Of a stretch of 64,000 nucleotides of DNA, positions 42,919 to 51,385 are shown piece by piece. Source of the DNA: Clostridia bacterium (GTDB taxonomy: Bacteria > Bacillota > Clostridia > Christensenellales > Aristaeellaceae); assembly GCA_017469265.1 (NCBI GenBank), contig JAFUGS010000068.1:1-64000 (forward strand), in the 5' to 3' direction. Each line of letters begins with the position of its first letter. The stretch's first letter is position 1. A program made the position numbers and the translations under genes. The notes under the pieces were generated by a model that had not been told where the DNA came from, searched no databases, and saw only the letters and a list, made by a program, of their open reading frames with translations.

Positions 42919-44340
42919 ATGATTCAGTTCGGCACCGGCGGCTGGCGGGCCGTCATCGGAGAGGATTTTACAAAGGCAAACCTGCAGCGGATCGCCGCGG
43001 CCCTGGCCCGGCGCATGGTCCGGGAGGGCTGCGCCGGGACGGGCATCTGTGCCGGATATGACCGGCGGTTTCTCAGCCGGGAAGCCTGCATCTGGTTCTG
43101 CGAGGTTATGGCGGGGGAAGGCGTCCGGGTGCAGTTTGTCAACCTGAACTGTCCCACCCCCCAGATCATGTTCACGGTCAAGCACCTGAACCTGCCCTAC
43201 GGCATCATGATCACCGCCAGCCACAACCCCGCCATTTACAACGGCGTCAAGCTGTTCACCGCGGGCGGACTGGACGCCCCGGAGGAATACACCGACGCCA
43301 TCCAGCGGGAAGCCAGCACCCTGGATCCGTCCTCGATTCAGGTCATGCCCTTTGACGCGGCGCGGACTGAAGGCCGAATCGTCTTTATCGATCCCCGGGA
43401 CACGTACCTGGATTCCATCCTGGCCCAGGTGGATGTGGCCGCCATTCGCCGTCGCCGGCCCCGCATCGTGCTGGATCCCATGTTTGGGGTCAGCCTCACC
43501 GGGCTGCTGACCATTCTGTACACCGCCCGGTGCGATCTGGACGTCATCAACGACCGGCATGACGCTTTCTTCGGCCGGCATCTGCCCGCCCCCACGCCGG
43601 AAACCCTCGTGGATCTGCAGCACGCGGTAGAGGAGCATCACGCGGATGTCGGCATCGCCACGGACGGGGACGCGGACCGGCTCGGCATTGTGGATGAGCG
43701 GGGCGCCTATGTTTCCGCCAATGAGGTGCTGGTGCTCCTGTACTGGTATCTGCTGGAATTCAAAGGCTGGAAGGGCGCCGCGGTGCGCAACCTCGCCACC
43801 ACCCACCTGCTGGACCGTGTGGCCCATGCATATGGGCAGCGCTGCGTCGAGGTGCCCGTGGGCTTCAAGCATATTTCCTCCGCCATGGATCAGTACGACG
43901 CGCTGATCGGCGGCGAATCCTCCGGCGGACTCACCGTCCGGGGGCACATCAGCGGCAAGGACGGGCTTTACGCCGCCTCCCTGCTGGTGGAAATGCTCTC
44001 CGTCACCGGCCAGCCCCTCAGTCAGCTGGTCGCCCAGCTTTACGCCCGTTTCGGCGAAGCCCACATGGCGGAATATGACTGGGCCCTGACCGAGGAGCGC
44101 AAGGCCCTGATTCATGAAAGGATCATGGTCCGAAAGGAGCTGCCGGACTTTGGCCTGCCGGTGGAGAAGGTCAGCTGGATGGACGGCTGCAAGATCTATT
44201 TCCCGGAGGGATGGATCATCGTCCGCTTCTCCGGCACGGAACCCCGGGTCCGTGTTTTCGCGGAGGCGGATACCCTCCCCCACGCCCGGGAGCTGGTTGC
44301 CATCATGGCCCGTTTTATCGATCTTCCCTTTGAAGCCTGA
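42919..44340 (+). CDS. Phosphoglucomutase/phosphomannomutase family protein
   Basis: The 473-residue alpha-D-phosphohexomutase interconverts sugar-1- and 6-phosphates. All four loops are present: phosphoserine TASHNP (~residue 99), metal loop DGDADR, sugar loop GGESSGG and phosphate loop FSGTEP near the end. The ATG at 42919 follows GAAGGAGG. It lies 51 bases after the GH94 gene and 21 bases before the sensor kinase, so it is part of the same operon and fits with use of the phosphorylase product. Which hexose it prefers cannot be read by eye. Confidence 0.93.
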   Translation: MIQFGTGGWRAVIGEDFTKANLQRIAAALARRMVREGCAGTGICAGYDRRFLSREACIWFCEVMAGEGVRVQFVNLNCPTPQIMFTVKHLNLPYGIMITASHNPAIYNGVKLFTAGGLDAPEEYTDAIQREASTLDPSSIQVMPFDAARTEGRIVFIDPRDTYLDSILAQVDVAAIRRRRPRIVLDPMFGVSLTGLLTILYTARCDLDVINDRHDAFFGRHLPAPTPETLVDLQHAVEEHHADVGIATDGDADRLGIVDERGAYVSANEVLVLLYWYLLEFKGWKGAAVRNLATTHLLDRVAHAYGQRCVEVPVGFKHISSAMDQYDALIGGESSGGLTVRGHISGKDGLYAASLLVEMLSVTGQPLSQLVAQLYARFGEAHMAEYDWALTEERKALIHERIMVRKELPDFGLPVEKVSWMDGCKIYFPEGWIIVRFSGTEPRVRVFAEADTLPHARELVAIMARFIDLPFEA

Positions 44341-44361
44341 TTCAGGAAGGAGCAGCGCCGC

Positions 44362-46086
44362 ATGACCGTTCATCATCCGGAAAAGAAAGGGCATCACCTG
44401 CTGGCCGGGCTGAACACCCTCCGCTTTCAGGTTGTGTTCATCATGCTGCTCTGTTATTTTATCCCCACCCTGCTGCTGGGCGTGTTTATGCACACCGTGC
44501 TGCTCCGGGGGCTGCGGGAGAGAACCAATGCCGCCCTCACCAGTGAAGCGGAGCACGCCTGGACCCTGACCACCCAGAACATTGATCACGCCGTCAGTCT
44601 GGGGCGGGACGCCATCTATGACGGGGAACTGGCGGACTCCTTCAGCCGCTGGCGCGCGGGCGGCATCAGCGACGCGGAGTATCTGCGCCTGTCCCGGGGG
44701 TACCTGGACCGGAAGTACAGCCGGGAGGAAGTTTTCTCCTTCGCCGCCTATTTTCCCGTCAGTCAGCCATCCCTGTTTATGTATACCCGCTCCGGCAACG
44801 CGGAGGCCGTCGCCTTTCAGCAGCGCGGCCTGCCCCTCGCCCTGGCGGAAGGGGAAAGCCTGGACACCCGCAGCCGCTTCGCGGCGTATGACGGCCAGCT
44901 CTTCCTGATCCGAAACCTGCTGAATCAGCGCATGGAGCGCTACGGCATGCTGATCCTGGGCATCAACCGGGAGGCGCTGCTGGCTCCCCTTTCCTCGGTG
45001 GCGGAGGCCTGGCCCGCGTCCCTGTCCGTGCAGCTGGACGGTTTCGGCGAGCCGGACGCCTTCTGGAGCGGCATTCCACAGGGATTATCCGATGTTTCGG
45101 ACAGTCCGAACATCCGTTACGCGCGGTTTTCGGACAGCGACGATTACACCTTCCGGCTCCAGCTGACCGTGGACCGCCGCCAGCAGTACAGGGAGGTTTA
45201 TCTCTTCCGCTGGCTGACTCTGGGCATGTTTCTGCTGCTGATCCCGGTGCTGCTGCTGATCGCCTTTTACGTCCGGCGCCGGATCGTCCGGCCCGTTTCC
45301 CTGCTGTCGGATGCCTCCCGGCGCATCGAGGCCGGGGAGCTGGGCGTCACGGTGCCCATGCACGGCGGGGATGAGCTGGGCGATCTCGGAGTCGCCTTTT
45401 CCAACATGTCCCTTCGGATTCAGGACCTGATCGATAAAACCTATAAGGAAGAGCTGGCCCTGAAGAACGCGCAGATTCAGGCGCTGCAAAGCCGTATCAA
45501 CCCCCATTTTATCAACAACGCCTTGGAGGATATCAACTGGCAGGCCCGCATGGACGGCTCGGCGACCGTATCCGCCATGGTGTCCTCCCTGTCCGTGCTG
45601 CTGAACGCCACCATGGGCCGGCGGGATCGCCGCATGGTCACCCTCCGGGAGGAAATGGAGGTCGCCGAAGCCTATATCTATTTCGTGCAGCAGCGTTTTG
45701 GCACGGACCTGATCCTGGAGCGGGATCTGGAGGAGAAAGCCCTGGACAGCGTTGTGCCTCTGCTCACCGTCCAGCCCGTGCTGGAGAACGCGGTGGAGCA
45801 CGGCATCGCGCCGGCGGGCGGAGGCGCCATCTCCCTTCGGATCCAGCGGGCCGGCAGCTGTCTGCAGATTACGATCCGGAACACGGGAAAGCTCCTGCAG
45901 CCGGAGGACATGGAAAAGATCGAGGCGGCGCTCCGTCAGGAGGATGTCGCCGGCTATCATCTGGGGCTGGCCAATATCGCCAGCCGGCTGCGCCTGATCT
46001 ACGGCGGCCGGGCCGTTATCCGGATCTTCAGTGACGAACAGCACAGGACCGTGGTTCAGATGGATATCCCGCAGGATGCGGAGTGA
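44362..46086 (+). CDS. YesM-type sensor histidine kinase
   Basis: A 574-residue membrane sensor. Segment one (~residues 24-48) and segment two (~285-305) frame a large extracellular dCache-like domain; a HAMP linker follows (RRIVRPVSLLSDASRRI). The His_kinase domain has LQSRINPHFINNALEDINW with the phospho-acceptor His, and the ATPase part holds VLENAVEHGI and GLANIASRLRLIYG. The family (YesM/LytS) senses sugars or their binding proteins. GGAAGGAGC precedes the ATG. It is followed at 10 bases by a binding protein and then by its response regulator, so all three form one signalling unit controlling sugar uptake. Confidence 0.93.
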   Translation: MTVHHPEKKGHHLLAGLNTLRFQVVFIMLLCYFIPTLLLGVFMHTVLLRGLRERTNAALTSEAEHAWTLTTQNIDHAVSLGRDAIYDGELADSFSRWRAGGISDAEYLRLSRGYLDRKYSREEVFSFAAYFPVSQPSLFMYTRSGNAEAVAFQQRGLPLALAEGESLDTRSRFAAYDGQLFLIRNLLNQRMERYGMLILGINREALLAPLSSVAEAWPASLSVQLDGFGEPDAFWSGIPQGLSDVSDSPNIRYARFSDSDDYTFRLQLTVDRRQQYREVYLFRWLTLGMFLLLIPVLLLIAFYVRRRIVRPVSLLSDASRRIEAGELGVTVPMHGGDELGDLGVAFSNMSLRIQDLIDKTYKEELALKNAQIQALQSRINPHFINNALEDINWQARMDGSATVSAMVSSLSVLLNATMGRRDRRMVTLREEMEVAEAYIYFVQQRFGTDLILERDLEEKALDSVVPLLTVQPVLENAVEHGIAPAGGGAISLRIQRAGSCLQITIRNTGKLLQPEDMEKIEAALRQEDVAGYHLGLANIASRLRLIYGGRAVIRIFSDEQHRTVVQMDIPQDAE

Positions 46087-46096
46087 GGAGCGTTTC

Positions 46097-47293
46097 ATGA
46101 CCTGGAAAAAATGGCTGCTGTTCCTTTTGTCCCTTTGCCTTTGCGTCCCGGCCCTGGCCGACGGTGTCCGGCTTCGCACCGTCAGCTCCTTCGCCGGCGC
46201 AGACACCGCCGCGGAAGCGTACGTGGATATCCTGAAGGCCTATGAGGCCCGCACGGGAAACACGGTCTCCGACACCTCCGCCGCCAGCGATGAGCAGTGG
46301 AAGGCCGGCGTGCTCAACGATTTCGCCGCGGGCAATGAACCGGACATTCTGTTTTTCTTCGCTGCGGGAGCGGATTCCGCGCCTCTCCTGTCCCGGGTGG
46401 TTCCCATCGCGGAGATCAACGCGGCCTATCCGGCGCTTCATCTTCCGGAAAGCGACGCGCTGCGGGAAGCGGACGGAGCGGTCTATGCCATTCCGGTGCG
46501 CGGATACTGGGAAGGATTGTATGTAAACACCGACCTTTTCGAGGCTCACGGCCTGGCGCTGCCCACGGACTGGGATTCTTTCACCGCGGCCATCCGGGGA
46601 TTCCGGGAGGCCGGCATCGTACCCATTTCGGTTTCCATGACCGATATTCCCCATTATCTGGCTGAGTTCGCGCTGCTGGCCTGCGCCACGCCGGAAGAAC
46701 AGCAGGCCCGTCCCCGGCGGCTGGAGGACGTGCCCGACTCCTGGTTTCAGGCCATGGTCCTGATCCGCGAGCTGTATGAAGCCGGCGCCTTTGCTGACGA
46801 TGTCAACGCGACTTATGAAAGCGCTGCCACCGCGCGGTTTCTGAACAAACAGGCCGCCATGCAGTTTGATGGCAGCTGGCTTTCCTCCTCCCTCTCCCCC
46901 CAGAGCATGGAAACCACCGCGGTGCTGCCCATGCCCCTGCGTTCCGGGAATGGCGCGGCGGACAGCTATATTGGCGGCGTCTCCATGGGGTTTTATCTGA
47001 CCCGCCGCGCGTGGAACAGCCCCCGCAGGGATGCCGCGGTTTCCCTTCTGGCGGAGCTGACCCGGCCCGACAGCCTGCGGCGGCTGGGAAACCAGACCCT
47101 GTCCGGACGCCTTCGCGCGTCCGCTGAAGCCATGGCGGAAGGGCGCAGCATGCTCAGCCCCCTGCAGGATGCCATGAACCGGGAAGCCCGGGAGGTCTGG
47201 CTTCTGGAATGCATCCCCGCCGTGGCGGAAGGAACCATGTCCCCTGAGGAATGCTGGGCCCGGGTCATGGCCCTGTCCCCCTTTTCGGAATGA
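46097..47293 (+). CDS. Solute-binding protein within a two-component operon (likely sensing partner)
   Basis: A 398-residue exported protein of the family-1 sugar-binding type, with a signal peptide ending about PALADG and VLNDFAAGNEPDILFFF, GYWEGLYVNTDLFEAHGLALP and MQFDGSWLSSSL. No permease lies next to it. Lodged between the sensor kinase and its response regulator, it probably serves as a ligand-binding cofactor of the kinase rather than as an importer part, as known for some YesM-type systems. The ATG at 46097 has GAGGAGC upstream. No lipobox is evident. Confidence 0.82.
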   Translation: MTWKKWLLFLLSLCLCVPALADGVRLRTVSSFAGADTAAEAYVDILKAYEARTGNTVSDTSAASDEQWKAGVLNDFAAGNEPDILFFFAAGADSAPLLSRVVPIAEINAAYPALHLPESDALREADGAVYAIPVRGYWEGLYVNTDLFEAHGLALPTDWDSFTAAIRGFREAGIVPISVSMTDIPHYLAEFALLACATPEEQQARPRRLEDVPDSWFQAMVLIRELYEAGAFADDVNATYESAATARFLNKQAAMQFDGSWLSSSLSPQSMETTAVLPMPLRSGNGAADSYIGGVSMGFYLTRRAWNSPRRDAAVSLLAELTRPDSLRRLGNQTLSGRLRASAEAMAEGRSMLSPLQDAMNREAREVWLLECIPAVAEGTMSPEECWARVMALSPFSE

Positions 47294-47303
47294 GGTGAGC
47301 GCA

Positions 47304-48059
47304 GTGTATCGTGTGGTTCTGGTGGATGATGAACGGCTGATTATCAAAGGGCTGACCACGGTGGTTCCCTGGTCGTCCCTGGGCTGCGAGGTTGTCGGCA
47401 CCGCGTATGACGGCGCCGCCGGGCTGGAGATGATCCGACGGCTGCAGCCGGATATGGTGCTGACGGATATCCGGATGCCCAACATGGACGGGCTTACCAT
47501 GCTCGCCGCGCTCCACAGCGAGTTTCCCAGGCTGCAGACGACGGTGCTCACCGCCTACAGGGATTTTGACTATGCCCGGCAGGCCATCCGCCTGGGGGTC
47601 TGCCGTTACCTGCTGAAGCCCAGCGACATGGATGAGCTTCAGGAGGCCATCCGCCAGATGGCCCTCCGCCTGGACGCGCTCCCCGCGGAGCCGCGGGAGG
47701 AAGCGGCCGCGGGCGCCAGCGCCGCCGGCAATTACATTGTCCAGCGCGCCCTGGAGTATATGCGGAAGCAGGCTTCCGAGCCGCATCTGTCCCTGAACGA
47801 CGTGGCGGAGCATGTCTATGTCAGCCAGTGGCATCTTTCCAAGCTGCTGAACCGGGAAACCGGCCAGTCCTTCTTTGACCTGCTGGGCGGCATCCGTGTC
47901 GAGCAGGCCCGCCGCCTGCTGCTGGATCCTGCCCTCCGCGTTCACGAGGTCGCGGAGCGAACCGGCTTTTCCGACGTGGCCCATTTTTCCAAAAGCTTCA
48001 AAAAATACACCGGCTGCACCCCCGGCGAGTACCGGAACGAAAAGCTCTCCGGCCGATAG
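47304..48059 (+). CDS. YesN-type AraC response regulator
   Basis: A 251-residue two-domain regulator. The receiver (residues ~1-115) has the acidic VDDE, phospho-Asp in MVLTDIRMPNMDG, and YLLKPSD. The C-terminal ~100 residues carry two AraC helix-turn-helix motifs (LNDVAEHVYVSQWHLSKLL and VAERTGFSDVAHFSKSFKKYTG). It would bind sugar-uptake or glycosidase promoters when phosphorylated by the kinase two genes upstream. The start is probably the GTG at 47304, since GAGGTGAG lies just before it; another GTG nine bases earlier overlaps that site. Confidence 0.92.
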   Translation: MYRVVLVDDERLIIKGLTTVVPWSSLGCEVVGTAYDGAAGLEMIRRLQPDMVLTDIRMPNMDGLTMLAALHSEFPRLQTTVLTAYRDFDYARQAIRLGVCRYLLKPSDMDELQEAIRQMALRLDALPAEPREEAAAGASAAGNYIVQRALEYMRKQASEPHLSLNDVAEHVYVSQWHLSKLLNRETGQSFFDLLGGIRVEQARRLLLDPALRVHEVAERTGFSDVAHFSKSFKKYTGCTPGEYRNEKLSGR

Positions 48060-48143
48060 CAGCGCAAAACCGGCGTCGTTTTCCACCGTGTTCATCGCCG
48101 CGCGGCGTTGCTTTCCTTTCTCCCAAAACGCATTTTTCCCTGG

Positions 48144-48167
48144 CCGCGGAGTTTCCCGCGGTTTTTT
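48144..48167 (+). terminator. Terminator after the response regulator
   Basis: CCGCGG (48144-48149) pairs with CCGCGG (48156-48161), followed by TTTTTT. Confidence 0.65.
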
Positions 48168-48175
48168 CACGCACG

Positions 48176-48204
48176 CAAAAAACGCGGATCCTGTCGGATC
48201 CGCG
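48176..48204 (-). terminator. Terminator of the repeat-rich secreted protein gene
   Basis: CGCGGATCC (48183-48191) pairs with GGATCCGCG (48196-48204); the minus strand continues with six T. Confidence 0.85.
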
Positions 48205-48221
48205 CTCCATGAAGAAACCGC

Positions 48222-49214
48222 TCAGCCGTTGGTCTTCTCCTCCGTGGCGGCGGCTGTCTCTGTTTCCGTCGCGGAAGGGTTCATCTGCGCGAGGATCGCG
48301 TCCGCCTGCTCCTGGGTCAGAATGCCTTCCTCCACCAGCTTCGCCAGCAGGTCGCTCTCCGGCTGCGCTGAGCCATTCTCCGGCATGGCCGGTGTGCCGG
48401 TCCCGTCCGTCGGCGCTTCAGGCAGGGCCGGTGGGGTGGTTCCATCCGCTGGGGCTTCCGGCAGCGCAGGCGGAGTGGTTCCGTCCGTCGAGGCTGCGCC
48501 GTCCCCGGTTCCCTGGGCTGCCGCCGGCTTTTCCGGCTTCGCGGGAGCATTCTTTTTCAGATAATCTTCAATCTTTTCCAGGGTCTCCTGGTCAATAATG
48601 TTGTTCTCCACCAGGCTCTTCAGGTTCAGCCGTCCCAGGCTTCCCTGATCCTTCCGGCCCCGTCCGTTCCGCGGCGCCTGCGGCCTGCCGTTTTGCGCGG
48701 TCTGATCCGGCTGCTGAGGGGTTGCCTGGGTGCTGGTATCCGGAGCGGTCTGATCGCCGGTATCCGGCGTCTGGGTATCCGGAGTGGTCTGTTCACCATT
48801 GTCCGGTGTCTGCGTATCCGGCGTGGTCTGTCCGCTGGCACCGGGGGTCTGCGCTTCCGGCGCGGTCTGTCCGCTGGTGCCGGGGGTCTGCGGCGCGTTG
48901 CCGGGAGCCTGTCCCCGCGGTCCGTTCATGCCATTCCGACCGGGCTGCAGCCCCTGGGGCACGTTCTGTCCGTTTCCGGGCTGCTGGCCCTGGGGGGCGT
49001 TCTGTCCGTTGCCGGGCTGCTGGTCCCGGGGTGCGTTTTGTCCGTTGCCGGGCTGCTGGCCGGCTGCGCCATTCCCGGGCTGTCCGCCCCGGTGTCCGTT
49101 TTTCGCGGTCACGGAAGCCGCCGCGGATGCCGTCTGTTCCTCCGCCATCGCCGGCAGCGCCAGCGCGGTCAGGAGCATGGCCAGGGCCATCATTCCCGCC
49201 AGGATTTTCTTCAT
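48222..49214 (-). CDS. Secreted low-complexity repeat protein
   Basis: A 330-residue protein not recognised as a known family. A Sec signal (residues ~1-24, ending PAMAEE) precedes three repeat blocks: Gly/Asn/Gln-rich units such as QQPGNGQNAPQG (~40-95), Thr/Pro/Asp-rich units such as TTPDTQTPDTG (~110-170), and two DGTTPPALPEAP units (~245-275). Two short helical segments, SLVENNIIDQETLEKIEDYL and LVEEGILTQEQADAIL, resemble each other and SHOCT-like helices. No LPXTG anchor or membrane tail is seen. TAAGGAGG precedes the ATG at 49214. It may be a cell-surface or matrix protein. Confidence 0.75.
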   Translation of the reverse strand: MKKILAGMMALAMLLTALALPAMAEEQTASAAASVTAKNGHRGGQPGNGAAGQQPGNGQNAPRDQQPGNGQNAPQGQQPGNGQNVPQGLQPGRNGMNGPRGQAPGNAPQTPGTSGQTAPEAQTPGASGQTTPDTQTPDNGEQTTPDTQTPDTGDQTAPDTSTQATPQQPDQTAQNGRPQAPRNGRGRKDQGSLGRLNLKSLVENNIIDQETLEKIEDYLKKNAPAKPEKPAAAQGTGDGAASTDGTTPPALPEAPADGTTPPALPEAPTDGTGTPAMPENGSAQPESDLLAKLVEEGILTQEQADAILAQMNPSATETETAAATEEKTNG

Positions 49215-49378
49215 TTTCGTTTCCTCCTTATTCTTCCTGTTCCGGTTCATTTTCCGTCTTTGTCATCGGCGCCTTTCCTTGATGACATCCACAGCATAAG
49301 GCGCGATCCTTGAATGAACCTTGAAGGAAACGATATTTTCTGCTTTTTTGACGCGCGGGTAAAACCCTGCGGGTTGCT

Positions 49379-50353
49379 TTATTTCTGAAAGACGATCCAG
49401 TTATGGGACCAGGGAACCGGAAGCCCGAAGAGCGTCACGACCTTTTCCTCCACATTCCGGTACCAGGAGTAGTTCCAGCCGGCTCCCATGTCCATGTACA
49501 GCGCGTTGGTGACCCCGAGCCGGTGAAGCTCCGCCATAAAATCCTCGAAGTGCATCATATTGACGGAATCAATTACACAGAGGTTTCCGTTCAGCTCCGC
49601 CAGGGTCCGGTAGCAGCGGGCCCTGGGCCTGGCAATGTTCATCACCGTTTCCCCGTCCCTGATCAGGCCAAACTGCATGAATCCGCTGCCGCCGGCCGCC
49701 GCCGCTTCCCGGATGGCTTCCGAAGGATCGTCAAAGGCGAAGGAAAACCGGCCGTCCGCGAAAACGAAGGCTGCGAAGCTGCTCTTGTTATAGGGGCTTT
49801 CATACAGCGTGCCCCGTACCGCGTGATCCCCCTCCACGTTTTCCTGGGTAAACCCAAGGCTGATTTCATGCTGAAAGGCCGCGCCGCTGCACCAGGTGAT
49901 GCTTTGATCCGCTTTGGAGGGCCGGTGCTCGCAGACCAGGTTCACTTCGCTGTACTCCGGAAAGAAAACATATACCGTGCCGGTGTCATAGATCACGGTT
50001 TGATCCCGGGGAAGAATCTGATCCACCGGCATGGTCGCGGCGGGGATGCTTTCCGGGATATTGATATGATACTGGGAAACAAGTCCCATGAAGATGAAGG
50101 CAAAGGCTGGGATCACCACAACGGAAGAAGCGAACAGCACCCGGTAAAGGATCCTCATCAGCCGGGATCTCAGCTTTTCCGGGCCCCACATGTAAATGAC
50201 CAGCGTCACGCACTGCGCCACCGCCAGCGTCAGATAGAACATCTGCAGGATGCTCAGCCACATCTGCGCCACAAAATAAACGGTAAACGCCAGCAGGGAC
50301 AGCAGGGTCATGGCCATGAGCCAGATGCCGGAAAAGCGTTCCTTCACGCTCAT
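49379..50353 (-). CDS. Membrane protein with NAGPA-like (phosphodiester glycosidase-like) domain
   Basis: A 324-residue protein with three N-terminal membrane segments (about residues 10-30, 33-53 and 68-95) and a ~220-residue outside domain. The outer part resembles the NAGPA / DUF2233 fold: FAAFVFADGRFSF, LNGNLCVIDS and the closing GVTNALYMDMGAGWNYSW, where family members have an Asp-rich Gly motif. Such domains occur in exopolysaccharide and cell-wall glycan turnover. Its start overlaps the upstream membrane gene by four bases (ATGA). Family call moderate; substrate unknown. Confidence 0.6.
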   Translation of the reverse strand: MSVKERFSGIWLMAMTLLSLLAFTVYFVAQMWLSILQMFYLTLAVAQCVTLVIYMWGPEKLRSRLMRILYRVLFASSVVVIPAFAFIFMGLVSQYHINIPESIPAATMPVDQILPRDQTVIYDTGTVYVFFPEYSEVNLVCEHRPSKADQSITWCSGAAFQHEISLGFTQENVEGDHAVRGTLYESPYNKSSFAAFVFADGRFSFAFDDPSEAIREAAAAGGSGFMQFGLIRDGETVMNIARPRARCYRTLAELNGNLCVIDSVNMMHFEDFMAELHRLGVTNALYMDMGAGWNYSWYRNVEEKVVTLFGLPVPWSHNWIVFQK

Positions 50354-51024
50354 TCTGCTTTTCTCCCTTCCCGTTTTTGCTTCAGCAGTTCCTGGCGCAG
50401 CGCGTTGAAGGAATCAAACTGGGACTCCACGCAGACCAGCAGCAGCAGCAGCGCGATATCCGTGAGATACTGCAGCGCGTTTCTCCACAGGATGTCGGGC
50501 GAAAAACCGAGCATGCCGTTGGATACGAAGAGGAGAATATAAACGGCGAATTTCATGATGATGGCCATGCGGTTCAGGATCACGTTTTTGGGATTCCCGT
50601 GGGTGGAATAGTTGATGAAAAAATGGTTGATGGTAATGATGACCGTCATGAGAAACGCCATACCGGCAGCGGCCAGGTACAGGCTTCCCTGCACGCCGGC
50701 CACAAGATAGGTATCGAAATCCTGCTCCCCCCAAAGCCTGGCCAGCACAAGATGCGCCTCCTGGTACATCAGGCAGAACAGCACCCCGCCCATGAGCCCC
50801 TTGGCCACGTCCCACTTGAAATATTTAAAGGCCAGGAACATGGCCGCCGAGGTTACCAGCTTCGTCCCCACCTCAAACACCACAAAGGAATCCTTTTCCG
50901 CGAGGCTGAAGTAAAGTGAAATCAGGCCGGACAGAACCACCACCGCGCAGACCGCGCCCATGAAGCGTTCGTCCAGAAAGAAGGAATTCCCTTTGGAAGC
51001 CTTCGTACGGTTTTCTTTCGTCAT
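50350..51024 (-). CDS. Multi-pass membrane protein of unknown function
   Basis: A 224-residue protein with about six hydrophobic segments (first at residues ~21-42) and charged ends; no family is recognised. CTGGAGG lies before the ATG at 51024, and the stop overlaps the NAGPA-like gene start by four bases, so the two are coupled. It may supply the membrane platform for that protein. A strong promoter lies 100 bases upstream. Confidence 0.75.
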   Translation of the reverse strand: MTKENRTKASKGNSFFLDERFMGAVCAVVVLSGLISLYFSLAEKDSFVVFEVGTKLVTSAAMFLAFKYFKWDVAKGLMGGVLFCLMYQEAHLVLARLWGEQDFDTYLVAGVQGSLYLAAAGMAFLMTVIITINHFFINYSTHGNPKNVILNRMAIIMKFAVYILLFVSNGMLGFSPDILWRNALQYLTDIALLLLLVCVESQFDSFNALRQELLKQKREGRKAE

Positions 51025-51120
51025 CTTGTTCCTCCAGATTATGCCTGTGCGGCCGATCCGCGCCCGGCGCCGATCCCACGGCGAAACGCGCGGCGGACAC
51101 GCGCTGAACGATCCAAACCA

Positions 51121-51149
51121 TTATAATCCCTTGCCCCGGGAGAATCAAC
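51121..51149 (-). promoter_or_regulatory. Promoter for the membrane-protein pair
   Basis: On the minus strand TTGATT (51149-51144), 17 bases, TATAAT (51126-51121). Confidence 0.7.
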
Positions 51150-51296
51150 CGGAGCGGCGCGGCCATTTTCAGCGATCCCGCCTGTCCGGTTCTGGTCCTC
51201 CGAAGGATCAGAGCGCCGCCAGGCCAGCCGGATCAGGGGTATTTTTCCCCGGGGCGGCGCGCGAAAAGCGGTCTTTCCCAAAGCGACCCCATGCAT

Positions 51297-51325
51297 TGGA
51301 CATTTCCCGGAAAATGAAGTATGAT
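51297..51325 (+). promoter_or_regulatory. Putative promoter for the YdcF-family gene
   Basis: TGGACA (51297-51302), 17 bases, TATGAT (51320-51325). Confidence 0.5.
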
Positions 51326-51385
51326 TTTCGCGTCATCACCGGATGAATGCGGAAATGCCGATTCAAAGGAGCGACCCGAACCGAA

